The notes: generated by a model from the sequence alone, not told the origin. 64,000 nt of DNA from Lentilactobacillus parabuchneri DSM 5707 = NBRC 107865 (GCF_001435315.1 NZ_AZGK01000003.1:124001-188000); one strand, 5' to 3'. Shown: positions 1 to 8,802, counted from the first letter of the stretch. Numbers and translations are program-made.

Positions 1-354
1 GGTGTTTCACAGACCCAGCTTCGCTATTGGGAACGCAAAGGCTATATTGAAAGCCGGCAGGGCAAGGGGCAAAACCGTAAGTTTACTTATAGTATGCTGA
101 TGAAGGTCTATCAAATGAAACTGCTGTTAGACCAAGGCTATACGCTGGCGGTTGCGGCCCAAAAAGCGGAATCAAAGAGTCGTGAACTCAAATTACTCAA
201 GCAGGTGTTATTTGACCGCTTTGAAGGAATGGCCACTATTGATGGCAGTCCGGCCGTTAACCTGGGTTATCTAGATGACAGCAAGAAAACCATTTTATAC
301 GCGATTGTTAAAAAAGATGGGACGGACTTCAAGGTTGTACCGGTGGAAAAGTAA
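1..354 (+). CDS. MerR-family transcriptional regulator (5' end outside window)
   Basis: The frame is open from base 1, so the gene begins upstream of the window. The first visible residues (GVSQTQLRYWERKGYI) are the second half of a MerR winged-helix DNA-binding domain. A helical dimerisation segment (about residues 35-75) and a short C-terminal domain follow; no cysteine is visible that would point to a metal sensor. It ends 92 bases before the cyclopropane fatty acid synthase gene on the same strand, so control of that gene is likely but inferred. The effector cannot be read from the sequence. Confidence 0.85.
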   Translation, partial: GVSQTQLRYWERKGYIESRQGKGQNRKFTYSMLMKVYQMKLLLDQGYTLAVAAQKAESKSRELKLLKQVLFDRFEGMATIDGSPAVNLGYLDDSKKTILYAIVKKDGTDFKVVPVEK

Positions 355-383
355 AGTTTTTGAGAAACTAATTAACTTTATGC

Positions 384-414
384 TTGCATTTTGTACCCCT
401 ATAAGCGTTACACT
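384..414 (+). promoter_or_regulatory. Candidate cfa promoter with MerR-like 19-bp spacing
   Basis: TTGCAT (384-389) and TACACT (409-414) are separated by 19 bp, the spacing used by MerR-activated promoters, directly after a MerR gene. No clear dyad is visible in the spacer, so the call is tentative. Confidence 0.35.
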
Positions 415-446
415 GTAATTATTAAAAATGTGTCGGAGGGAATTTC

Positions 447-1631
447 ATGTTAGAAAAAATTACTTACAAAGAATTATTGAGCCATGCGTTTGATATCCCA
501 GTTTCAGTTACATACTGGGATGGCAAGACTGAAACCTATGGGGAAGGTGAACCCAAAGCCAAGATTGAAATCAAGAAACAAATTCCGTTAAAAGAAATGA
601 CTGCCAAGCCAACTTTGGTATTGGCCGAAGCATACATGAACGGCGATATCGAAATCGATGGCAGTATTCAAGAGTTGGTTGCGTCCGCATTCCGGGCGGA
701 TCACAGTTTCTTAACCAACAATCCATTTTTGAAGCACTTACCTCGGATTTCTCACTCAGAGAAGGCCAGTGAAAGTGATATTCAAAAACATTATGACATC
801 GGAAACGACTTTTACAGACTTTGGCTCGACAAATCGATGACGTATTCATGTGCCTACTTTGAACACGATGACGATACGTTGGAACAGGCACAGTTGAACA
901 AGGACCGCCATATTTTGCATAAGCTTGATCCCCAACCAGGCAACACCTTACTTGATATTGGAAGCGGCTGGGGAACGTTGTTGTTCATGGCTGCCGAAGA
1001 CTTCGGTCTGAATGCGACCGGAATTACTTTGAGCCAGGAACAATACGATTACACCAAGCAACAAATCAAAGAACGTCACCTTGAAGGAAAAGTTGATGTG
1101 TTACTTGAAGACTACCGTGAAGTGAAAGGCCAATTTAATTATGTGACCTCTGTTGGGATGTTCGAACACGTTGGTAAGGAAAACTTGGGGCTTTACTTCA
1201 AGAAGGTTCACGATTTCTTGAAGCCTGAAGGGCGCGCTTTGATTCACGGAATCACCGGCCAACATGAAGGCGCCGGCGTTGATCCGTTCTTAAACGAATA
1301 CATTTTCCACGGTGGCTACATTCCTAACGTTGCTGAAAACATGAAGCACATTATGGATGCCGGCATGCAGATGAGCGACTTGGAACCATTGCGCCGTCAT
1401 TACCAAAAGACGCTTGAAATTTGGTACGCCAACTACATGAAGGTGATTGATCACGTTAAAGAGAAGTACGGCGTGCCATTTGCTCGAATGTGGGGGATGT
1501 ATCTCCAAGCCAGTGCCGCTTCATTTGAAGCCGGAAACATTGACGTCATGCAGTACCTGCTGACTAATTCCCCTAGTGGAACTGGTTTGCCAATGACGCG
1601 TCAGTATGTTTATCAAGCTGACGGTGAATAA
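447..1631 (+). CDS. cfa: Cyclopropane-fatty-acyl-phospholipid synthase
   Basis: SAM-dependent enzyme that adds a methylene bridge across double bonds of unsaturated acyl chains in membrane phospholipids, a response to acid, cold and stationary phase in lactobacilli. The 394-residue length fits the family. The signature DIQKHYDIGNDFYRLWLD lies at about residues 111-128 and the SAM-binding motif LLDIGSGWGTLL at about 168-179; the motif CAYF follows at about 135. The start is ATG after GGAGG. It is followed by a strong terminator, so it is monocistronic, and sits downstream of a MerR-type regulator. Confidence 0.95.
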   Translation: MLEKITYKELLSHAFDIPVSVTYWDGKTETYGEGEPKAKIEIKKQIPLKEMTAKPTLVLAEAYMNGDIEIDGSIQELVASAFRADHSFLTNNPFLKHLPRISHSEKASESDIQKHYDIGNDFYRLWLDKSMTYSCAYFEHDDDTLEQAQLNKDRHILHKLDPQPGNTLLDIGSGWGTLLFMAAEDFGLNATGITLSQEQYDYTKQQIKERHLEGKVDVLLEDYREVKGQFNYVTSVGMFEHVGKENLGLYFKKVHDFLKPEGRALIHGITGQHEGAGVDPFLNEYIFHGGYIPNVAENMKHIMDAGMQMSDLEPLRRHYQKTLEIWYANYMKVIDHVKEKYGVPFARMWGMYLQASAASFEAGNIDVMQYLLTNSPSGTGLPMTRQYVYQADGE

Positions 1632-1655
1632 GTAATAAGTAAAAATAGTATGTAG

Positions 1656-1699
1656 AAGAGGTCGGGGCAAGACTTAGTGTTTTGCTCCGACCTCTTTTG
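1656..1699. terminator. Bidirectional intrinsic terminator between cfa and yfhO
   Basis: The stem AAGAGGTCGGGGCAA pairs with TTGCTCCGACCTCTT and is followed by a short T run. It separates two convergent genes and can serve both. Confidence 0.85.
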
Positions 1700-1708
1700 C
1701 TTTGACAC

Positions 1709-4255
1709 CTATTTAAAATGCTTCACAATCATTTGGTTAAGGTACAGCAACAACCCCAGTAGGGACAAAATGCACCCGACTATCAGGCCAGGGATGTGGT
1801 AACGCATGACGACGTGATTTGTGGTGCTGGTGATCGGCACGGCGGCAAAGTCGCCTAAAACTTTGACCACCTTAACCGGCTGCCGGTTAACCGTTGCTGT
1901 CCAGCCCGAATCATAAGGAATGGACGTGTACAGCCAGTGCTGATTGGGACTTGTCCGGGTCACCGATCCACTGACTTGGTTATTTCGGTAGGTCGGCATA
2001 AATGAGTTTTTTTTGAGTTGAGAGACTACTCGTGAAAATGCCTGTGTGTTCAAGGTAATCAAATTGACCTTCTTCAACGCTGATTGACTGTGGCTGAGAA
2101 ATTGGATCGTCATTGGAACTCCTTGGCGGTATGTGCCAAGCTTGATAATGTATCGTTTGTGAAGTGGGTCGGAGATGTTTCCCAAACGCTTGCCGTCGAC
2201 CTTAATGGATGAGTAATCAAACGACGCATCAGACGTATCAAAGTAAAGTGGACCACTCAACTTTGGGAAAACCGTTAATGAATAACGAGTGCCGGAATGA
2301 GTGATTGTCCTTGAACTTTGATTAATGGTCTCTTTTAGCAAATACGAATTGGAAGACGGAGAGATCGTTTGCAAGATATTTTCCAAGTTCGTGAAAATAA
2401 ATCCGGACCTTAGTTTGAGGTTAACGAACTGATTGCTGACGGGAAAGCCCATGCCAACGTAACTTGAATTTGGTTGAATCTGACCCTTTTGGTTGAGGTT
2501 GTATTTAACACCCAACAGCAGTTTAGAAATCGTGGTATTGCCAGCAAAGTTTATCCGCCGTTGATTCTTGCTGTAAAGACCCAGCATTTTCAACGTTTCC
2601 CGCATTTGTTCGGGCAACGTTGAACTATATTCCTGGACGCCGTTGTAGTTAAAGATTTGGGCATCGTTGTAACCGTAATAGGTCTCTTTAAATGCCGGCG
2701 CAAGGGCTGTTTGCTGCTGACCAATTCGGAAAAGGCGGGTTTGCGGGTTGGTATAACCAGCCAGTTCTCGGCGCTGTTGATTATAGGTGGCCGTGTATTT
2801 AGATTGGCTGGCAAACGGCTCGGTTGCCAAGGTACTCATGAAGTTAACTCCTAGTTCTGTGACGATCAGCGCGCCGACGGTCATTCTTTTGAGGTTTGTA
2901 ATCGTACTGAATAAAATAACTGAGTAGATCATGACCAAAATGATGTTGACCAAAAGCATGTGAAGTGAATTTGGTTGAAGGGACAGATAGGCGTTTGCGT
3001 GATTCAACTTTATGTCCCCATAACCGATGATTAAAAGTAATGTGATGAGCGCAGGGATCGCTAATTTATACCGGGTCTTAATTCCGGCTGGCTGATTAAT
3101 TAATGCTTCATAGCCAATCATTATCAGCATGAAGCTCAGTAAAAATGAATAGCGAAACGGAGAACCCGATGGTTGACTCATCATGTGCCAAACCAGGTTA
3201 ATTGGGCCAATCAACATGCTAAAAAATAGAATTCCAAGCGTCACTGCTGTGCCAATCTTGTGTTCCCGGGGAATTCTTGGATGACAGAAGTAGGCAAATG
3301 CCAGAATCACGATTGCCGTCGACGCAAAGATCGCTGGGGCATGAAAGAGACGATTAGTGTATGACTGTCCACCCATTCCAAGCTGCGAGAGAAACTCGAA
3401 ACCAAATTGGGGCTTGGATACGGATACCAAATTGTTATCGGCTGACGGGACTATTTTGGCCGTCTGCAGCATGCCGAGTGCCGTGGGTAATAGGACGACC
3501 AGGCTGGTTAGGACACTACAAAGTTCCGTGAAGGCAAACGATTTGATAAATGGCCAGTTAGCTGGCAACCACTTGGTTCCTGACGGCAATTGAGATTGGG
3601 TCGAAATCATCACGTCAATCGCGTAAATAATCGTGAAGATGCCAATCATGTAGCCGATGTAATAATTGGTCATGATACATAAAGTTAGCCATAAAAATAA
3701 GGGCCACGAGCTGTGACTTGCCTTGATGCGATCAATCCCATAGCAAACCAGTGGTAAATAAATCAACCCGTCCAACCACATGATATTGATAAAGTTGGCC
3801 GTGATAAAACCGCCCAGGCTAAACGCGAGCGCAAATACAGGGTTCAGCCAATCGAGTCGATTAAAATGTTTCGCCAGAAAGAAGCTGGTTGTTGCTGCGA
3901 TGAACGCATCTTTAAGCATGAAGATAATCGTGATGGCCACCGGAAGCTGACTGGTTGGAAACAACAAGGTGATGAGGTTAAACGGACTTAAAAGATAGTA
4001 CGCGATCAGTGGCACCACATTTTCGCCAACCCCGATTGAAAACGAAAACGGGGTGAGCTGGCTGGTTGCCAATGTGTGCTTGAAAAACGATAAAAAGGGC
4101 ACATATTGTGCGCCCATATCACCGACCAACAGGCTGCGATTGCCAAATGGCACAATCCCATTCAATCCCAGAATGAGTCCCAGGACAATCAGCGCCATTG
4201 TTCCGGACAGAACCGACATCATGAGTATATTTGTGCGGGTTAATTTAAGGTTCAT
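1709..4255 (-). CDS. YfhO-family membrane protein (cell-envelope glycosylation)
   Basis: Large polytopic membrane protein of 848 residues, typical of the YfhO/DUF6541-like family. Many hydrophobic segments occur in the first ~470 residues and one at the extreme C-terminus; between them is a large extracytoplasmic region with GxYxVGMGFPVS and PYDSGWTATVNR motifs seen in YfhO proteins. In Bacillus and Listeria, YfhO relatives support glycosylation of lipoteichoic or wall teichoic acids. The start overlaps the end of the upstream PAP2 phosphatase gene by 11 bases, suggesting translational coupling and a shared role in lipid-linked envelope chemistry (inference). A terminator lies just after the stop. 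Confidence 0.85.
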   Translation of the reverse strand: MNLKLTRTNILMMSVLSGTMALIVLGLILGLNGIVPFGNRSLLVGDMGAQYVPFLSFFKHTLATSQLTPFSFSIGVGENVVPLIAYYLLSPFNLITLLFPTSQLPVAITIIFMLKDAFIAATTSFFLAKHFNRLDWLNPVFALAFSLGGFITANFINIMWLDGLIYLPLVCYGIDRIKASHSSWPLFLWLTLCIMTNYYIGYMIGIFTIIYAIDVMISTQSQLPSGTKWLPANWPFIKSFAFTELCSVLTSLVVLLPTALGMLQTAKIVPSADNNLVSVSKPQFGFEFLSQLGMGGQSYTNRLFHAPAIFASTAIVILAFAYFCHPRIPREHKIGTAVTLGILFFSMLIGPINLVWHMMSQPSGSPFRYSFLLSFMLIMIGYEALINQPAGIKTRYKLAIPALITLLLIIGYGDIKLNHANAYLSLQPNSLHMLLVNIILVMIYSVILFSTITNLKRMTVGALIVTELGVNFMSTLATEPFASQSKYTATYNQQRRELAGYTNPQTRLFRIGQQQTALAPAFKETYYGYNDAQIFNYNGVQEYSSTLPEQMRETLKMLGLYSKNQRRINFAGNTTISKLLLGVKYNLNQKGQIQPNSSYVGMGFPVSNQFVNLKLRSGFIFTNLENILQTISPSSNSYLLKETINQSSRTITHSGTRYSLTVFPKLSGPLYFDTSDASFDYSSIKVDGKRLGNISDPLHKRYIIKLGTYRQGVPMTIQFLSHSQSALKKVNLITLNTQAFSRVVSQLKKNSFMPTYRNNQVSGSVTRTSPNQHWLYTSIPYDSGWTATVNRQPVKVVKVLGDFAAVPITSTTNHVVMRYHIPGLIVGCILSLLGLLLYLNQMIVKHFK

Positions 4256-4916
4256 GATTCATGCCTCGATTCTGATGCGCCCGTTGTTTCATGTTGGCCT
4301 GTTCTCGATTAAAAAGTGCTAAGGCAGAGGCACACCATAATGTCGAAAACAACATGCCGCCCAAGACATCAAAAGGATAGTGAACTTGAAGGTATAATCG
4401 TGAGACGCATACCAATGTCAGCCATAAAAGCAGCATGGTCACTACGAAAAATCGTGTTCTAACAGAGGAGATTTTTGGACAGACAAATTTGATGATCACA
4501 AACAATAAAATGACAGATCCGACAACGTGTCCACTAGGGAAACTAAAACCACTTTCCGAAACGAGCATTGTTGTGGGACGTGGGCGTTGGATGATCAATT
4601 TCATGATGAGGCCGGCAGCGTTTCCAGTGATTGTCATCATCAGGATCAACATGGCGATATTGACTTGTTTAAGCCGCCAGAAAATCACGCCAATGATGAT
4701 TGCCGTGGGAATGGTGACGAGTGGACTTCCTGTGAACGCAACCGCTTTGAAGAAAGCCGTCCGTTCTGGGGTGATGAGCTGCTCAAAACGGTTTAATATG
4801 TCGCGATCCAAAAAGTAAGCTTGGGCATTTTGAAAGAAGACTAAAACGGCCATGCCCGCGAATAAGACCCATCCGGTTGTGAGCCAGGGATGCTTGGTTA
4901 ATGATGTGGATTCCAT
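4245..4916 (-). CDS. PAP2-family membrane phosphatase
   Basis: Integral membrane lipid phosphatase of 223 residues. The three PAP2 signature blocks are present: KLIIQRPRP (KX6RP), SFPSGHVVGS with the PSGH core, and SRLYLQVHYPFDVLGG (SRX5HX3D) containing the catalytic histidine and aspartate. Hydrophobic helices surround them. Substrates in the family include phosphatidic acid, phosphatidylglycerol phosphate and undecaprenyl pyrophosphate; the actual one cannot be told. It is the first gene of a two-gene unit with the YfhO-like gene. A second PAP2 gene lies at 37.6 kb. Confidence 0.9.
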   Translation of the reverse strand: MESTSLTKHPWLTTGWVLFAGMAVLVFFQNAQAYFLDRDILNRFEQLITPERTAFFKAVAFTGSPLVTIPTAIIIGVIFWRLKQVNIAMLILMMTITGNAAGLIMKLIIQRPRPTTMLVSESGFSFPSGHVVGSVILLFVIIKFVCPKISSVRTRFFVVTMLLLWLTLVCVSRLYLQVHYPFDVLGGMLFSTLWCASALALFNREQANMKQRAHQNRGMNHEP

Positions 4917-5094
4917 TTCTGCGCCTCCATTCTTAAAGTGTTGAAACCCTTAATGATATATGGTCAGTCTACTGTCGCAGAGTCCTTAGTAATACTGGCA
5001 TCAAAAAAGAGGTTTCTGATAAATTCTCAGAATAGTCGCCGTCGAATGACACTTATTAATACGGGGGCGGTGATAGAAGCGCCAGTCCTCAAAA

Positions 5095-5231
5095 AATCCC
5101 GCCAATCAATTGTTCCTGGTCTTGGAATGATTGATTGATGGGATTAAATTTTGGGATCAGCTGATTGTCGCTGATAGTATGAAATCAACAAAAAGAGGCT
5201 GAGTCAAAGTTAATACTTTTGGCCCAGCCCC
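5095..5231. repeat. Two-hairpin intergenic repeat, copy A
   Basis: First hairpin 5095-5145 (AATCCC..CCAATCAATTGTTCC pairing with GGAATGATTGATTGATGGGATT by shared stems), about 50 bases of spacer, then second hairpin 5195-5231 (GAGGCTGAGTCAAAG... with CTTTTGGCCCAGCCCC). A related copy in the same order lies at 9648-9842. Stem positions differ between the copies in ways that mostly keep pairing. Confidence 0.7.
5190..5231 (-). terminator. Intrinsic terminator for the two-component operon
   Basis: Read on the minus strand, GGGGCTGGGCCAAAAG pairs with the CTTTGACTCAGCCTC arm and is followed by TTTTTG. It lies 76 bases past the histidine kinase stop and is the second hairpin of repeat copy A. Confidence 0.75.
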
Positions 5232-5306
5232 TGATGCCTTCAAATTTAAGTGTGAACGTTGTTGGAAATCGGGACCAACTGATCAATTCTTAGGATGTCA
5301 TTATTG

Positions 5307-6710
5307 TTAAGCAATTTTTTTGAACACCAACTCAAAGCGGACACCGTGGGGAACCACATCGGCAACCTTAATTTGGATACCGTTCAAAGTTGCCAGTTGG
5401 GCGGCAATTGCCAAGCCGAGACCGTTTCCGGTTATCTGACTGTTATGCGCATGGTCGCCACGGTAAAATCGATCGAAAATGTGTTTCTTATCTTCGTCTG
5501 GAATGCTGGGGCCGTTATTTTCGACTGATAAAATCGTGTCGTGAGCCGTGTTGGTGATTTGAACCGTAATCGTTGAATCGTCGCCAGCGTATTTTCCGGC
5601 GTTATCAAAAAGGGTCGACAAAATTTGTAAAACGTTGGTCTGATTGGCGTTCACACTCGCTGTTTTCGCACCACGGACTTCGATGTTTTGCTCGAGAAGG
5701 ACGCGTTGCTCTTCCACGGTTTCGTTGACAATCGCCACCAAGTCAAACGTGGTCTTTTGGACGACCTCTTTATCAGCGCGGGACAGAGCCAGCAAACTGT
5801 TGACTAAAGCCTGCATTTTAGCAGACTCATCATCAATAAAATGAAGCGATGTGTCAATAATTTCAGGATGATCTTTACCTCGTCGTTTGACCAATGAAAT
5901 GTGGCCACGAATTGCGGCAATCGGCGTTCTTAATTCATGAGAGGCGTTTGAAATAAACGCTTTTTCCCGCTTGTTATTTTCAATGATTGCCGATAATAAG
6001 TCGTTAAAGCTGGTCGCCAGCTCTCGAACTTCAACTGGTGAATTTGGAACCGGCAGTAGGCTTTCGACGTTAACAACTGACTGGCTGTGGGATTGGGCTG
6101 TTCGTTGAAGCATCTGAAGTGATCGCGTCAGTCGTTTTGCGATCAAAGAAATGACAAACCAGCCCAGAATCAGCCCGACGAATAACGTTCCCAGTACAAC
6201 GAGGATAACTGAGGCCAGCGTCTTAATGATCGAGTTTAAGCTGAGCCAAATTTCAGACTTAATCTTTTTGTGTTCGCCACGCCGTTCGCCACTGCGGTAA
6301 TAAAAGAGTCCATAATGCTTGCTGTAGGTGAGGGCGGGGAAAAATGGCAGGTGCAGTGATTTTGAAATCGGAGTCGGGTTGGAACTTAAAAAAGTATGAG
6401 CACCCTTAGAATAAAAGACGTCTGATTGACGGTTTGCGCCGCTTTGGTCAGTGACGCGGACATAAGTATTTTCAGTATTGATGTTGCTGCTTTTTCGCCA
6501 CTGATTCCAATCCGGCTTGTCGTCAATGAACGAGCGGTTCAGGCTTCTTAATAACTGAATCGATTGCGATTCACTTTGATGGACTAAATGGACGCCAACA
6601 ACCGTAACCACTGCAGCACCGGTAAATAACGCAAAAAATATGAACAAGATGATAAAACTTTGGCGGATTTCCTGATAGGTGGTCCGATCCTTTTTTCTGG
6701 TCACGTTCAT
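5307..6710 (-). CDS. Sensor histidine kinase (OmpR/EnvZ class)
   Basis: Membrane sensor of 467 residues. Two transmembrane helices (about 17-42 and 161-190) flank an extracytoplasmic domain of ~120 residues; a HAMP linker follows. The HisKA phosphoacceptor block FISNASHELRTPIAAIRGH puts the phosphorylated histidine at residue 258. ATPase boxes are seen as LFDNAGKY (N box), FDRFYRGD (F box) and GNGLGLAIA (G2 box). It lies five bases after the response regulator gene, its certain partner. The layout resembles ArlS/CsrS-like kinases, but the signal is unknown. Confidence 0.93.
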   Translation of the reverse strand: MNVTRKKDRTTYQEIRQSFIILFIFFALFTGAAVVTVVGVHLVHQSESQSIQLLRSLNRSFIDDKPDWNQWRKSSNINTENTYVRVTDQSGANRQSDVFYSKGAHTFLSSNPTPISKSLHLPFFPALTYSKHYGLFYYRSGERRGEHKKIKSEIWLSLNSIIKTLASVILVVLGTLFVGLILGWFVISLIAKRLTRSLQMLQRTAQSHSQSVVNVESLLPVPNSPVEVRELATSFNDLLSAIIENNKREKAFISNASHELRTPIAAIRGHISLVKRRGKDHPEIIDTSLHFIDDESAKMQALVNSLLALSRADKEVVQKTTFDLVAIVNETVEEQRVLLEQNIEVRGAKTASVNANQTNVLQILSTLFDNAGKYAGDDSTITVQITNTAHDTILSVENNGPSIPDEDKKHIFDRFYRGDHAHNSQITGNGLGLAIAAQLATLNGIQIKVADVVPHGVRFELVFKKIA

Positions 6711-6715
6711 TTCTC

Positions 6716-7411
6716 CTACTCTTGATAATTTCCGGATAAGACGTAGCCGACGCCACGCACTGTGTGGATCAGTTGCTTCGGGTATGCACGGTCGACTTTA
6801 TTGCGGAGGTAGCGAATATAGACGTCAACGACGTTTGGTTGACCTTCAAAATCAACGCCCCAAACCGTATCCAAAAGTTCGTCTCGCGTAAGCGTTTCTC
6901 CGGCATGTTGAATTAAGGTCAACAGCAGCTCGTATTCCCGTTGGGTAAGCTGGATGAGCTGGTTGCCGCGGGAAACCTGTCTTGATTTGGTATCTAAGCT
7001 CAAATCTTCGAGCGTGTAGAGCTGATTTTGTTGAGGATGGCGATTCTCATGCCGCAGCATCACCCGAATTCGTGCTAAGAGCTCCTCAATTTCAAAGGGT
7101 TTTGTGATGTAATCATCCGCTCCGCTGTCGAGTCCGGCAACCTTATCGCCGACGTAGTCTCTGGCGGTCATCATGATAATTGGAATATCATCATTTTTAC
7201 GGATTCTGCGGAGGACCTCTAAACCATCCAATTTTGGCAGCATCCAGTCCAAAATGATTAGATCCAGGTTGCCGCGATTATTATCGTAAAGCTGCAATGC
7301 TTCTAAGCCGTCTTGAGCCAAGAGGACTTGGTAATCTTCAAACTTCAATTCTGGAATCAAGTACGAGCTGAGTGCATCTTCATCTTCAACTAATAAAATT
7401 TTGTTTGTCAA
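6716..7411 (-). CDS. OmpR/PhoB-family response regulator
   Basis: Receiver domain (residues 1-120) with acidic pocket residues E9/D10 and phosphoacceptor D55 in LIILDWMLP, conserved T/K switch positions (MMTARD, TKPF), followed by a winged-helix DNA-binding domain ending VRGVGYVL. I place the start at TTG 7411, six bases after a GAGGTG ribosome-binding site; a GTG nine bases upstream overlaps that site and is less likely. It is the first gene of the operon with the kinase at 5307-6710. ArlR-like regulators are the nearest familiar group, but no target can be read. Confidence 0.93.
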   Translation of the reverse strand: MTNKILLVEDEDALSSYLIPELKFEDYQVLLAQDGLEALQLYDNNRGNLDLIILDWMLPKLDGLEVLRRIRKNDDIPIIMMTARDYVGDKVAGLDSGADDYITKPFEIEELLARIRVMLRHENRHPQQNQLYTLEDLSLDTKSRQVSRGNQLIQLTQREYELLLTLIQHAGETLTRDELLDTVWGVDFEGQPNVVDVYIRYLRNKVDRAYPKQLIHTVRGVGYVLSGNYQE

Positions 7412-7531
7412 ACCGATCACCTCACATTTTTCAATATATCACGTAGTAGACCGTCACATTTCATCTTAACCAAGAAGCGCGTCGATGGCTAATGGAGTCA
7501 GCTGATAGATTTCTGAGAATTTGTCAGAATG

Positions 7532-7969
7532 TCATTCTTGGTGGCCGATTCGTTTCAAGTAGTCGGCAAATGGTTCCTGGTCGGTGTCCTCACCGTTTTC
7601 TTTAGCCTCATACCAGTTAATCTTGTCGTTTAAAATCTGCAGGTGATGTTGAACTTGCCTGTACTCGTCCATGAAGTCTTCTTTGGTTCTCTTCAGTAGG
7701 GCTAAACGGTCCGGAATAGTTGAATCACCCTCGGATCGCCAAGCAACGTACTTCTTGAGATCGTGGATACTCATGCCGGTGCCTTTAAGGTGCAACAAAA
7801 ATTGGACCCATTTAATGTCTGTATGGGTAAAATAGCGCCGGCCGTTTTCACTGCGGCGGGCTTTTAACAGCCCCTGATTTTCATAGTAACGAATCGTTGG
7901 TGCGGATAGACCGACGATTTTGGCGAATTCGCCAATCTCATATGTCGGTTCAGTTTGAATTGTGGCCAT
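7532..7969 (-). CDS. MerR-family regulator divergent from the cupin operon
   Basis: Protein of 145 residues. YEIGEFAKIVGLSAPTIRYY is the MerR helix-turn-helix, the wing follows (NGRRYFTHTD), then a long dimerisation helix around residues 85-125. There is no cysteine, so it is not a metal or NmlR-type thiol sensor; AdhR-like regulators of carbonyl stress are the closest group I recognise. It is transcribed away from the cupin/decarboxylase genes, and the shared 91-bp gap contains a perfect 20-bp palindrome in a 19-bp-spaced promoter, so this regulator very probably controls both directions. Confidence 0.9.
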   Translation of the reverse strand: MATIQTEPTYEIGEFAKIVGLSAPTIRYYENQGLLKARRSENGRRYFTHTDIKWVQFLLHLKGTGMSIHDLKKYVAWRSEGDSTIPDRLALLKRTKEDFMDEYRQVQHHLQILNDKINWYEAKENGEDTDQEPFADYLKRIGHQE

Positions 7970-7993
7970 CAGAATGCCTCCTTAAAAAAGTGT

Positions 7994-8024
7994 TTGACTT
8001 AAAGTTAACTTTAAGTTGTATGCT
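7994..8024 (+). promoter_or_regulatory. MerR-type promoter and operator
   Basis: The -35 TTGACT (7994-7999) and -10 TATGCT (8019-8024) are separated by 19 bp. The perfect palindrome ACTTAAAGTTAACTTTAAGT (7997-8016) fills the spacer. This is the classic geometry for activation by DNA distortion by a MerR dimer. Confidence 0.88.
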
Positions 8025-8063
8025 CATGTTTGTAAAGGATTGATTTGAATTAAGGAGGATATG

Positions 8064-8489
8064 ATGGTAAAAAACGAAAACGTCAAAAATGGGATTGTGT
8101 TCCCGCTGGGCGACAGGAATGACGCATACGCCCAATACTTTGTTGGCCAAAGCTATCTTAAAGGGTTGGTGAATGATCCGGCCGTCAACGTTGGTGTCAG
8201 CAACGTTACTTTTGAACCGGGATGCCGCAACAACTGGCACATTCACCACGATGGCTATCAGATTCTGCTGGTAACCGGTGGGGAAGGCTGGTACCAAGAA
8301 GCAGGTCAGCCAGCCCGGCATTTACTTCCGGGAGACGTTGTGGTGACGCATGACGGGATCAAACACTGGCATGGCGCCACTAAGGACAGCTGGTTCTCCC
8401 ATATTGCGATTACCGCAGGGACACCGGAATGGCTGGAACCTGTATCGGACGACGATTATGATCGATTGGAGGTTCAATCACATGACTAA
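8064..8489 (+). CDS. Cupin-domain protein
   Basis: Small single-cupin protein of 141 residues. Cupin motif 1 appears as NNWHIHHDGYQILLVTGGEG with the metal-ligand histidines, and motif 2 as LPGDVVVTHDGIKHWHGA. The pattern fits the cupin_2 group often found beside carboxymuconolactone decarboxylase genes in lactobacilli; the substrate is unknown. Two ATGs are adjacent; the second (8064) is five bases from AAGGAGG, the first only two, so 8064 is preferred. The gene overlaps the next by eight bases and is driven by the MerR-type promoter. Confidence 0.88.
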   Translation: MVKNENVKNGIVFPLGDRNDAYAQYFVGQSYLKGLVNDPAVNVGVSNVTFEPGCRNNWHIHHDGYQILLVTGGEGWYQEAGQPARHLLPGDVVVTHDGIKHWHGATKDSWFSHIAITAGTPEWLEPVSDDDYDRLEVQSHD

Positions 8490-8802
8490 AAAACAAACTG
8501 CAGGTCGGGATGCTTTGGGAGACTTTGCACCAAAGTTTGCCGAATTAAATGACGATGTGTTATTTGGTGAGGTATGGTCACGGGAGTCCAAATTATCAGC
8601 CCGTGACCGCAGTATGATCACCTGTGCCAGCTTGATGTCTCAGGGATTATTCCCACAACTGGAAGCTCACATGAAGATTGCCAGGCAAAACGGGGTTACC
8701 AAGGATGAAATGGTTGAAATCATCACTCAGCTGGCATTTTATGCCGGTTGGCCGAAAGCTTGGTCGGCATTTGGAATTGCAAAGAAAATTTTTGATAAAT
8801 AA
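8482..8802 (+). CDS. Carboxymuconolactone decarboxylase family protein
   Basis: Protein of 106 residues, the usual size of the family. The core SARDRSMITCASLMSQG and the helix LEAHMKIARQNGVTKDE match the CMD/AhpD fold. There is no CxxC pair, so it is not an AhpD-type disulfide reductase. ATG 8482 lies nine bases after GGAGG; the same frame stays open upstream inside the cupin gene, but that extension has no ribosome-binding site and is a shadow. It overlaps the cupin gene by eight bases and is translated as part of the same MerR-controlled unit. Confidence 0.88.
   Translation: MTKKQTAGRDALGDFAPKFAELNDDVLFGEVWSRESKLSARDRSMITCASLMSQGLFPQLEAHMKIARQNGVTKDEMVEIITQLAFYAGWPKAWSAFGIAKKIFDK

Larger units (their letters stand above)
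4917..5306. other. 390-bp intergenic region holding a two-hairpin repeat
   Basis: No gene is supported here. The left part (about 4917-5090) carries upstream sequence of the PAP2 gene with nothing I can name. The right part (5095-5231) is copy A of the two-hairpin repeat listed separately. Confidence 0.7.

Noticed and set aside
4435-4818. Plus-strand open frame of 127 codons opposite the PAP2 gene
   Set aside because: No ribosome-binding site, and the minus-strand frame has all three PAP2 motifs.
8350-8481. N-terminal extension of the CMD gene inside the cupin gene
   Set aside because: No ribosome-binding site at its start, no family similarity, and a good site precedes ATG 8482.
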